Origin: CAYJAY01 sp964368445
Lineage (GTDB): Bacteria; Bacillota; Clostridia; Oscillospirales; Ruminococcaceae
Direction of reading: 5' to 3'
NCBI GenBank assembly: GCA_964368445.1
Contig: CAYJAY010000026.1
Span: forward strand, 1 to 34,155
DNA: 34,155 nt
Shown: positions 1 to 6,814 of the stretch, piece after piece
How the letters are laid out: each line of letters opens with the position of its first letter
Numbering within the stretch: the first letter of the stretch is position 1
The notes under the pieces: model-generated
Databases searched by the model: none
What the model was told of the DNA's origin: nothing
What the model saw: the letters and a program-made list of their open reading frames with translations, nothing else
Translations under genes and position numbers: made by a program

Positions 1-2038
1 CAAACACGACCGGAACGTCGTTAAAATACTGCAAACTCTTTGCCGGATAGAAAAACCCCGATAAACCGTAGTCTCTCGCTATCGAGATAAAACTCGGAAC
101 AAACGACATTAGCCCCACAAAGCCACCGACTACAACGCAAAGCCAAAGCTTGCTTTGGGCGGTGTGTTGTCGTCCTAGCGGTGTTGCTTTAATAAGCTTT
201 TGCAAACCACTTGATTTTTCCTTCGCTATAACGTCTGACATGCAAAGTATTAAAACCACCATAGCAAAAAGCGTCTGTCCGATGTCGTTTTGTTCGTCAA
301 GATCAAAGAATTTTTGATACCCTGTGTCATACAAAAGGTAAGCGCCGCTGTTATTTAGGACATAGTTTACGTTGTTTTGGGAAACTTGACGGAATATATT
401 TCTGTCCTCTAAAAGGTCGCTATAACCTGCTAAAAACAAAGTGAACTGCTCACTTGAGATTTCGCCCGTCGCCGCTTGTCTTTCTAGCTCGGTGAGCGGT
501 TCAAACGCTGCCCATCTCTCAAGCATATATTCATACGCCTCGTTGTCGTATCGCCCCTCGATGTTTAACATATAGTCTTTGTACCTTAGTTCAAACGGGT
601 GGATATACGAAACGTTCGACACCCCAAAATATATCTGTACGGTGGTATAAAGGATTAAAACAATCAAAGCTTTGTTGCTTATTAGAAGTTTATAGTTTTC
701 CACCCTAAAAACCGATTTAGTTATACCCGATGTTTTTTTACCAAACAGGTTAAAATTACGACTGCTTTTTTTTGCGTTTAAAACGAATCGCCGACCGAAA
801 GAATATATCAAAACAAACGTTAAGACAACGACAAACGAAAACAAAGCTATAAACACAAACTCGACGAAAAACCTTGTATATGGCACGTCTCCGATGTTGA
901 TGCAAAAATACTGTCCCAACAGTTCGTTTGTATCCAAAAGGCTTATACAGTTTGCGTATTTTATCGCGCCAAAATCCCCCGTCGCACGAAACAAAAGACG
1001 TTGCAAAAAATTTATCGCAAGAAAAACGACAAGCCCTAGATACCCTGCCCAGTTTGTCCGAAAAACTAAAGTTATCGTTAACGCAACTAACCCAATAACC
1101 GATAGCGCAAGCCATTTCGCCGCAAAAAACAGCGCTAAATACTCTGCTATAGTGACTTCAAGGGTGGTGTGCATCAAAAACGGAATTGACTGAACCGATC
1201 TTGTTAAGTCAAACAAACCATACGCTGTAAAGCAGTATGCGAGGTTGAAAAGATAGAAAAAAAGAACCACCGGCAAAAGGCTTAGCGTTATGGCGAAAAG
1301 CTTTGCTATGGCGGTTGAAAAACGCCCCCTTGGCGTGCTTGCGACAAGAGCCAAAAGTCCTTTTTCTTTTTCGGTTGTTAAAGCGGCGGTCGAAAGAAAA
1401 AACACCATTCCTATGAGAATCCAGTCGGTTGCGCCGAAATTAATGGCTTTTTTGAGACCCGCTTCGGGGAAATATTCAATCTCGACATCCCTTAAATTTT
1501 CGTACGCCAACGCCGTTTTTTCGATAGTCGCTATGTCAAAACCCGATTCTTGATTTTGGAATATCGAGATGCTCGAAAGGCGCTGTGACGCCTCTTCAAG
1601 TTCATCCAAAAAAACTTGATATCGAGAGACCTCGTTAAACTCTTCCCCGATATCGGTATAAAAACGATATTGTTTTCTGATGTCTCCCTTAAAAACCGAA
1701 AACTCCGCAAGATATATATCGAATAAATCTTTGTTGTTTTGCCTTAAAGTTTCGTTTACTTGTCCGCTTAACGCCTCGCCCATTAAAATGTTATTTATAA
1801 GGTTGTATGCGCTAAACCGTTCGATTTCGCCCTCGATAAATTCGCCCTTTTGTTGTTCGCTAAGGCTCGAAAGGGTAGCCCCGAGTTTTTTATATTCCGA
1901 CGGGGAAACCTCGTCAAGGTACAACGAATTAAAAATCAGCAACAAACAAAAGTTAATAGCAAGAAGCAATGCAATTGATAGAATAAACTTTTTAGAAGTC
2001 CATATCTTTTTAAGTTCCGCTTGAAATAACTTAAACAT
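1..2038 (-). CDS. ABC-2 type transporter permease, 3' end beyond window
   Basis: The frame is open from the ATG at 2038 to base 1 (679 codons), so the C-terminus is missing. The protein begins MFKLFQAELKKIWTSKKF, then a hydrophobic helix (about residues 19-36) and a long polar segment (about 37-200) that would lie outside the cell. A multi-helix block follows (about 205-410, with motifs such as FFLSTAALTTEKEKG). Further on, a second long polar stretch (about 450-590) precedes new hydrophobic helices near the left edge. This loop-helix layout fits ABC-2 permeases that work with a single-domain ATPase. The start overlaps the stop of the ATPase gene by 8 bases (ATGTTTAA), indicating translational coupling. 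The substrate cannot be read from sequence; export of a peptide, lipid or antimicrobial compound is typical of such pairs. Confidence 0.8.
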   Translation of the reverse strand, partial: MFKLFQAELKKIWTSKKFILSIALLLAINFCLLLIFNSLYLDEVSPSEYKKLGATLSSLSEQQKGEFIEGEIERFSAYNLINNILMGEALSGQVNETLRQNNKDLFDIYLAEFSVFKGDIRKQYRFYTDIGEEFNEVSRYQVFLDELEEASQRLSSISIFQNQESGFDIATIEKTALAYENLRDVEIEYFPEAGLKKAINFGATDWILIGMVFFLSTAALTTEKEKGLLALVASTPRGRFSTAIAKLFAITLSLLPVVLFFYLFNLAYCFTAYGLFDLTRSVQSIPFLMHTTLEVTIAEYLALFFAAKWLALSVIGLVALTITLVFRTNWAGYLGLVVFLAINFLQRLLFRATGDFGAIKYANCISLLDTNELLGQYFCINIGDVPYTRFFVEFVFIALFSFVVVLTFVLIYSFGRRFVLNAKKSSRNFNLFGKKTSGITKSVFRVENYKLLISNKALIVLILYTTVQIYFGVSNVSYIHPFELRYKDYMLNIEGRYDNEAYEYMLERWAAFEPLTELERQAATGEISSEQFTLFLAGYSDLLEDRNIFRQVSQNNVNYVLNNSGAYLLYDTGYQKFFDLDEQNDIGQTLFAMVVLILCMSDVIAKEKSSGLQKLIKATPLGRQHTAQSKLWLCVVVGGFVGLMSFVPSFISIARDYGLSGFFYPAKSLQYFNDVPVVF

Positions 2039-2771
2039 CGCTTTCCTCGTCAAAAATGTTCATGTACGCCGTTTCAAGGTCTCCCTCTTTCGCGTATTTT
2101 TCCACCATCTCGCCCACCGTTCCAACGTCTTTGACAACCCCTTTTTTAAGGAATATGACTTTGTCTGCAACCGTTTCGACGTCCGAAACCACGTGGGTCG
2201 CGACGATGACTATTCTGCCCTCGTCCGCCGTTTTTTTCAAAACCTCTCGAAGCCTTACCCTTTCTTTTGGGTCAAGACCTGCCGTAGGCTCGTCGAAGAT
2301 TAAAAGTTTCGGGTCGTTTAAAAGAGCCTGTGCCGCAAGCAAACGTTGTTTCATTCCGCCGGAATAAGCACCGATTTTTTTGTCAAGTTCATTTTCAAGG
2401 TTGACAAGCGAAGCGACACGCAAAACCTCTGCCCCCGTGTCGCTCCGTTTAACTTTTTTTAAAGCACAAAAATATTCAAGGAAGAATCTCGCCGTAAAAC
2501 CGTCGTACATTCCTTGTTGTTGGGGCATGTACCCCAAGATTTCGTAAAAATCGTTTCCGATTAAAGAAACTTGTTTGTCGTTCCAAACAACCGACCCGTC
2601 GGTTGGCGCAACCGACCCCGTTATGATGTTCATCATAGAAGATTTGCCCGAGCCGTTAGGGCCCAGCAACGCATAAAGCCCTTTTTCAAACGACAGAGTA
2701 ACGCCGTCAAGCGCCATAACTGCGTTTTTGGAATATTGTTTTGTTAGTTTGTGGATTTGAAGTATAGACAT
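2031..2771 (-). CDS. ABC transporter ATP-binding protein
   Basis: ATPase subunit of the ABC exporter encoded with the permease that follows. All diagnostic motifs are present: Walker A GPNGSGKSS (residues 37-45), signature YSGGMKQRL (about 138), Walker B LLIFDEP, D-loop AGLD and H-loop ATH. The length of 246 aa is normal for a stand-alone nucleotide-binding subunit. I chose the ATG at 2771 because GGTGA lies 5 bases upstream; a GTG at 2780 would add three residues and has no clear ribosome site. It sits second in a probable three-gene operon, 90 bases after the large membrane protein, and overlaps the permease by 8 bases. Sequence style (single-domain, LYALLGPNGSGKSS) resembles the BcrA/YxlF-like group; this is a family impression, not a substrate assignment. 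Confidence 0.93.
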   Translation of the reverse strand: MSILQIHKLTKQYSKNAVMALDGVTLSFEKGLYALLGPNGSGKSSMMNIITGSVAPTDGSVVWNDKQVSLIGNDFYEILGYMPQQQGMYDGFTARFFLEYFCALKKVKRSDTGAEVLRVASLVNLENELDKKIGAYSGGMKQRLLAAQALLNDPKLLIFDEPTAGLDPKERVRLREVLKKTADEGRIVIVATHVVSDVETVADKVIFLKKGVVKDVGTVGEMVEKYAKEGDLETAYMNIFDEESDV

Positions 2772-2861
2772 TTTGGTCACCGCTTATGAAAAAAATAAAG
2801 TAGTGTCTTCAATATCGATAAAATCGGGGCTGATGTTGCTTTTTTATTAGTTTAATTTATT

Positions 2862-4592
2862 TTAGTTGTTGCTACCGGTTTCGGTTTCTAGTTCGACGAC
2901 CGGTTCTATCTCAATCATTTTTGGCGCTTTTTCAACTATCCTAAGGCTGTTCGCCATAACGCTTGTTTGGTCGTCTTCAAAGCTGTTTGCGGTTATCTTT
3001 ACGGTGTCCCCAACATCGGCCAAAATAGCCTCGCTAGAAAATGCGGCAACAAGCGAGAAATACACATCGGAGTTTTCAAGGTTTACGAAATAATATGTGT
3101 TACCCTCGATGACTGCCGAGCGAAGATCTGCAATAACCCCTTCGACCTCTGTTGTTACCGGTTCGGGTTGTGCCTCGTCTGAACCACCTGAGCTTAGGTT
3201 GTTTTGTTGAAGAAGTCGTAGATATTCCATCTCGCATTCCTCAACAGTGGTTCCCGTCGCAACTATCTGGTATTGCTCGACGTTAACCATAGCGTACATC
3301 TTAACAAGTTGACTGTTGTCTTTAAGAGCCATGAAATAGGTCGGTTGGCTATCAACATTCAAAAGAAGCGGGAACGTCGCAAGATATCTTAGATGCTGAA
3401 CAACGCCTTCGGCAGAACTTTGAGCCGAAACTTCGGTAGCCCCTGCGGCTTCATAGAAATGAGTTTCTTTTGTTCGTTGATTTGTAAGGATAAATCCGAT
3501 GTTGGATTGGTCCGCCATAACCGATGTGACGCCGGTATATACATATATATCGTCGTTAAGCGCGATGTAGTTATGCCCTTCTGTTGTGACAGTAACCTCT
3601 TGTTGGCCAAAAATTGAGTTTAAAAATCCGTTGACATAACGCCCGTGGTAGTTATATTGTTGCATAATAAGGTCGGCAGAGAAAACTCTGTCCACCCAAC
3701 TTGGAACGTCTTCTATAGAATAAAAAGTCGATTCACCCGTGACGGCGTTAACCAAAACCGCGCCCGAAATGTCGACACCGCCAAAAAGCCCGATAGTCTT
3801 TTCGACAGTAGGTGCTATCCAATATGGTGTTTTGTCTTCGTCTATTTCAAAATGAATCGCGTTGAACATCATAGTTGGATATTGGAAACGCAGATGACGA
3901 TAGATGTTTCTGCCAAACAACTCGCTTGGAGAATATTTTATATAACCGCCTTCTAAACGAACCACATCAACATCTTGGGTTGTCATGTCGACATACATAT
4001 AAGCCGGTATACCCTCGCTTCTGTTACCAAGCCATTTAAAAAAATCTCCATATTCAAGATAGGTCACGCGGACAGGCGTGCTGTCGAAGTTAATTTGGGT
4101 GTAGTTGCCCGAAACGGAAAACTGACTAACCATGTCGGACAACTCGCCTAGCTTTCTGTTGCCTAGTTGAATCGCCGATTGTTCGTCGACCATTGGAATC
4201 TTGTCGTATGAAATTTCGTCGACATCGTTTGCGAAATCTCCTGTCTCGACTGTTAAAAGGTTGTGGTAGTCGTTTGCTCTAAAGATTTCCGCCGATATTA
4301 CCGCGCCACCTATGTTTATCAACACAAACACCGCAAGTATAATAGCGGGAATTTTACAGTTGTTTTTTACAAACAAAAAGTATCCCCTAGGGTCTTTAAT
4401 CATCAAAACCCCCGAAAGTAGCATCATGGATATTACATATACCGCAATCAACATAAATATATATCCGTAGAACTCTTCCGATTGAAGGTTGATAGCGGGA
4501 AGGTTAAGATAGAAATAACCAAACCCTATCACTATTGTAGCTATTAAAGAGATAATAACAGCTTTTGCTTTTGTTAATTTTATTCCTTTCAT
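2862..4592 (-). CDS. Conserved membrane protein with large external domain, function unknown
   Basis: A 576-aa protein with three N-terminal hydrophobic helices (about residues 9-31, 42-64, 81-103), then a soluble region of about 380 residues that should face outward. The sequence is well structured (for example EISYDKIPMVDEQSA, GNRKLGELSDMVSQF, KYSPSELFGRNIYRHLRF, TIGLFGGVDISGAVLVN). From memory, this resembles a widespread uncharacterised protein of gut Clostridia. The last about 85 residues (from about 490: EGVIADLRSAV, then VGDTVKI) have an alternating beta pattern suggestive of an OB-like fold. The start has GGAGG 5 bases upstream. It is first in the operon with the ABC ATPase and permease, so it may be an accessory or sensor of that transporter; this is inference from position only. 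Confidence 0.8.
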   Translation of the reverse strand: MKGIKLTKAKAVIISLIATIVIGFGYFYLNLPAINLQSEEFYGYIFMLIAVYVISMMLLSGVLMIKDPRGYFLFVKNNCKIPAIILAVFVLINIGGAVISAEIFRANDYHNLLTVETGDFANDVDEISYDKIPMVDEQSAIQLGNRKLGELSDMVSQFSVSGNYTQINFDSTPVRVTYLEYGDFFKWLGNRSEGIPAYMYVDMTTQDVDVVRLEGGYIKYSPSELFGRNIYRHLRFQYPTMMFNAIHFEIDEDKTPYWIAPTVEKTIGLFGGVDISGAVLVNAVTGESTFYSIEDVPSWVDRVFSADLIMQQYNYHGRYVNGFLNSIFGQQEVTVTTEGHNYIALNDDIYVYTGVTSVMADQSNIGFILTNQRTKETHFYEAAGATEVSAQSSAEGVVQHLRYLATFPLLLNVDSQPTYFMALKDNSQLVKMYAMVNVEQYQIVATGTTVEECEMEYLRLLQQNNLSSGGSDEAQPEPVTTEVEGVIADLRSAVIEGNTYYFVNLENSDVYFSLVAAFSSEAILADVGDTVKITANSFEDDQTSVMANSLRIVEKAPKMIEIEPVVELETETGSNN

Positions 4593-4642
4593 TTTTCCTC
4601 CGAAATACTATATTAAATTATTAAATATTCTATTGTTTTAAT

Positions 4643-4669
4643 ATTATACCCTATTTTATATAAAGTCAA
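4643..4669 (-). promoter_or_regulatory. Probable sigma-A promoter of the membrane protein/ABC operon
   Basis: On the minus strand a perfect TATAAT (4648-4643) is preceded by TTGACT (4669-4664). The spacer is only 15 bases, shorter than the 17-base optimum, so another upstream hexamer (TGTTGA, 17-base spacing) may serve instead. The start point would be near 4636, giving a leader of about 45 bases before the ATG at 4592. Confidence 0.6.
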
Positions 4670-4700
4670 CAATTGCTTGTTAGTTGGCTTAGTTATATAG

Positions 4701-4817
4701 TTAATAATTAATAATTAATAGTTAATAGTTAATAGTGTTGGTGCGCCACTTCGTGGCGTTATTTGAATGAGGAATGAGGAATGAGGAATGTTGGTGCGGC
4801 TTGCGCCGGTATTTTAA
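4701..4817. repeat. Heptanucleotide arrays flanking small GC palindromes
   Basis: TTAATAR is repeated five times without gaps (4701-4735). Next come a palindrome CGCCAC-ttc-GTGGCG (4744-4758) and a second 7-base array, GAATGAG repeated 3.7 times (4765-4790). A GC-rich dyad (GGTGCG-gctt-GCGCC) follows near 4794-4808. The same 7-base periodicity and palindrome style recur at 17122, 17308 and 28168. No protein-coding reading is convincing here. Confidence 0.8.
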
Positions 4818-4905
4818 ATATATGGTTTTGTGAAATTTGCGTTGTAAAATGGCTCGTCGCCACAACGTTGCACGTATCTATCGATCAAACTACAAAAAAT
4901 GAACC

Positions 4906-4945
4906 GTAGGGCAAGGGCTCTGCTCTTGCAGTCCCTGTCGCCCAA
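4906..4945. repeat. GTAGGG-type short inverted-repeat element
   Basis: GTAGGGCAAGGGC... ends in ...CTTGCAGTCCCTG, forming an interrupted dyad (GCAAG/CTTGC core). It resembles the inverted repeat at 10030-10099, which begins GTAGGGACAAGG. The remaining sequence between 4818 and 5009 holds nothing I can assign. Confidence 0.45.
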
Positions 4946-5009
4946 ACTAACCCCAAACCGACAAAACAAAACAACAGTAAACCCGCCCCATCCTGCCAAT
5001 GCTGTCAAC

Positions 5010-5038
5010 TTGTGTTTTCATTAAAAACGTGATATACT
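5010..5038 (+). promoter_or_regulatory. Possible promoter of the LRR protein gene
   Basis: TTGTGT (5010-5015), a 17-base spacer and TATACT (5033-5038) form a reasonable sigma-A promoter 62 bases before the chosen ATG. A second -10-like TATAAT follows at 5042-5047 without a matching -35. Confidence 0.5.
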
Positions 5039-5100
5039 TTTTATAATTATTAAAAAAATATGGGGAACTGTTGAACTTTCTCAGCAGTTTGGGGTGTTGT

Positions 5101-6465
5101 ATGGCTACAAAAGCTGCAAAAGCAAAAGTAAAAACAAAATTAAACGTGCTGTGTCTCGTCTTGGCGTTGGTTGCGGCGGCTTTTTTGCTAGCTCCGAATG
5201 GGGAAGCTGCTCCCTCTCCTGCTCCCGACGGTTTGTATAGTGCCCATGTTATGAATGATAGTAATAGCAAACCTGTTTATCTGCAGATTAGAGTGGCTGA
5301 AAATGGAAATATCGTAGTTTTGGGCGCAGGAATGTATAGAGACGGAAGCGGTGGCAACGTCAATACCAAGTCACAATTGTCCTCTTGCCTTAGAACAACA
5401 TCTGAGGAGCCAGCAAACGGAAGCGACAAAATGTACACAGGCTATTTGGGTGAGTTTGACATAAATGCAATGTATACTCTTTTTAAAGCTTCAACGATAT
5501 ACGACATAGGTGGCAATACAGTAGACACTACAAAATTCACTTTCCCCGGCGCTATAACACAAATAGGGCATGGTGCGTTTAATGGTTGGAAATCAACCTC
5601 GTCATCGTCACAAACATTGACAAGTGTGATAGTTCCAAGCTCTGTTACAGAGATAGGGAGCGATGCGTTTGCAGGCAGTAGCATAACAACGGTTGATTTC
5701 AGCCAAGCAACAAAGTTGACTAGAATCAATTCCAGCACGTTTAATGGCTGCGAAAGCCTTACGTCGGTAGACCTTAGCAACACAAAGATTACTAGGTTAG
5801 AAACCAACACCTTTAACATTTGTCCTCTTTTAACCTCTGTCAAACTGCCGGACACCCTTGAAACGATTGAAAATTCAGCTTTTAAGGAGACATACGGCTT
5901 AACACAATTGACGATACCGCCCAATGTTAACGTTATTTCATCGAACGCTTTTGAAGATGTTTCACTTTCACCTAAAACCAAGACACTTAAATTCACTGGG
6001 GATTACAACAGTTCTTTCAACACTATGGCAACCAACCCGAACAAAATATATGTCAAACTGCTATACCCTGCCGGAAACCCAACTTGGGAAAACAGCCCCG
6101 AGGTTCAAGCGCTTGTTGCAGCGGGCAAGGCAGCATCATATATTCCCCCAACCGCACCAACCGCACCACCTCCCGTTCCCGAAAAGATAACCCCGACGGT
6201 GCTTTCCGCGCCGGGGCAGACGATAACGGCAAACGTGGCAAACAACGCCGTGTTTTTGGTTAACATAGCTATTGGGGAATTTAGCGGAGTTTGGATAGAC
6301 GGTTCGGCAATCTCCCCCGACACCTACGAAACAAGGGCGGTCGGAGAAAACACCGAAGTGACGTTTAAGCCGTGGTTTGTGCGCTCGCTTGCGTATGGTC
6401 GGCACACGATAGCGTTTATAACTATCTATAACGACATAGCTGGGTCGTATTTCTTTAGGGGATAG
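5101..6465 (+). CDS. Secreted leucine-rich-repeat (BspA-type) protein
   Basis: The protein (454 aa from the ATG at 5101) has a basic N-terminus, a hydrophobic core (LCLVLALVAAAFLLA) and a likely signal cleavage near GEAAPSPA, so it is exported. From about residue 140 to 310 it carries BspA-type LRR_5 repeats: FPGAITQIGHGAF, VPSSVTEIGSDAF, DLSNTKITRLETNTF, LPDTLETIENSAF, IPPNVNVISSNAF. A proline-rich linker (PPTAPTAPPPVPEK) leads to a C-terminal beta-rich domain of about 90 residues ending SYFFRG; no LPXTG sorting signal is seen. A TTG at 5071 would extend the protein by ten residues (GGGGA upstream). I prefer the ATG because it gives a compact signal peptide and has GGGGTG 4 bases before it. 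Likely role is surface or extracellular binding; the ligand is unknown. Confidence 0.82.
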   Translation: MATKAAKAKVKTKLNVLCLVLALVAAAFLLAPNGEAAPSPAPDGLYSAHVMNDSNSKPVYLQIRVAENGNIVVLGAGMYRDGSGGNVNTKSQLSSCLRTTSEEPANGSDKMYTGYLGEFDINAMYTLFKASTIYDIGGNTVDTTKFTFPGAITQIGHGAFNGWKSTSSSSQTLTSVIVPSSVTEIGSDAFAGSSITTVDFSQATKLTRINSSTFNGCESLTSVDLSNTKITRLETNTFNICPLLTSVKLPDTLETIENSAFKETYGLTQLTIPPNVNVISSNAFEDVSLSPKTKTLKFTGDYNSSFNTMATNPNKIYVKLLYPAGNPTWENSPEVQALVAAGKAASYIPPTAPTAPPPVPEKITPTVLSAPGQTITANVANNAVFLVNIAIGEFSGVWIDGSAISPDTYETRAVGENTEVTFKPWFVRSLAYGRHTIAFITIYNDIAGSYFFRG

Positions 6466-6505
6466 AAAAGAGGGTTTTACTCTTTAAGTAAATCAAGTTA
6501 AATTC

Positions 6506-6545
6506 AAACTGCGTCATCTTTAATTAGAATGGCGCAGTTTTTTGT
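6506..6545 (+). terminator. Rho-independent terminator after the LRR gene
   Basis: AAACTGCGTCAT pairs with ATGGCGCAGTTT (one mismatch) around an 11-base AT-rich loop and runs into a T-tract. It lies 40 bases after the LRR stop. Confidence 0.85.
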
Positions 6546-6621
6546 CATTAAAATGGGAGTTTTATGTAAACAAACAAGTCGAAATTAAATTTATTATCCA
6601 TTAGTTTTAATATATGAGCTA

Positions 6622-6650
6622 TTGACAAAAACGGCGGTATAACTTAAAAT
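6622..6650 (+). promoter_or_regulatory. Strong sigma-A promoter of the ilv operon
   Basis: A perfect -35 TTGACA (6622-6627), exactly 17 bases of spacer, and TAAAAT (6645-6650). Transcription should begin near 6657, giving a leader of about 155 bases before ilvB. That leader contains a branched-chain-rich mini-ORF and a terminator hairpin. Confidence 0.88.
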
Positions 6651-6729
6651 TATCTAATAGGTAATTTTGATTATTTTTATTTATTTTTGTTTTTTTGCAC
6701 ACGATTTAAAAATTAAACTCAAAACCAAA

Positions 6730-6783
6730 ATGTTTGTTTTTTTGCCGATAGTGCTTGTTATTAGTACTCTCGGTTTTTTATAA
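6730..6783 (+). CDS. Putative ilv leader peptide (17 aa)
   Basis: The mini-ORF encodes MFVFLPIVLVISTLGFL, then TAA. Nine of 17 residues are Val, Leu or Ile, five of them consecutive (I7-V8-L9-V10-I11). It lies between the ilv promoter and ilvB and is read across the terminator-like hairpin at 6745-6779. A ribosome stalling at these codons when charged Val/Leu/Ile tRNAs are scarce would cover the 5' arm of the hairpin and allow read-through. This is the logic of classical ilv attenuation. Against it, no good ribosome site precedes the ATG (the upstream bases are A-rich), and no clear competing antiterminator stem is visible. Confidence 0.55.
   Translation: MFVFLPIVLVISTLGFL
6745..6779 (+). 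terminator. Attenuator-like terminator in the ilv leader
   Basis: CCGATAGTGCT (6745-6755) pairs with AGTACTCTCGG (6763-6773), with one mismatch and one G-T wobble, around a 7-base loop, followed directly by six T residues. It lies downstream of the ilv promoter and upstream of ilvB, so it can act only as a conditional terminator. A weak alternative pairing of GCAC (6697-6700) with GTGC in the 5' arm is possible but not convincing. Confidence 0.7.
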
Positions 6784-6797
6784 GCTTAAATTTTCTC

Positions 6798-6814
6798 GGA
6801 GGTGGGGAACAATT
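6798..6814 (+). promoter_or_regulatory. Ribosome binding site with AUU initiation codon for ilvB
   Basis: GGAGGTG (6798-6804), a full anti-16S match, is followed 7 bases later by ATT (6812-6814), then AAC GGA GCG, which encodes the conserved NGAE start of acetolactate synthase. No in-frame ATG, GTG or TTG lies between this site and the TTG at 6755, which sits inside the attenuator hairpin and has no ribosome site. Confidence 0.65.

Noticed and set aside
756..1115. Minus-strand 119-codon ORF at the left edge
   Set aside because: It is in a different frame from the ABC permease, which is open across the whole region and has clear membrane helices.
4814..5270. Two minus-strand ORFs before and inside the LRR gene
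   Set aside because: Low-complexity readings overlapping repeats, a promoter and the real LRR gene; no ribosome sites.
6755..6811. N-terminal extension of acetolactate synthase from TTG 6755
   Set aside because: It lies in the terminator hairpin, has no ribosome site, and adds residues foreign to the family; the strong GGAGGTG site points to 6812.
6466..6811. T-box or other known riboswitch before ilvB
   Set aside because: No GGGTGGTACCGCG-type motif or Stem I features are present, unlike the clear T-box before pheS.
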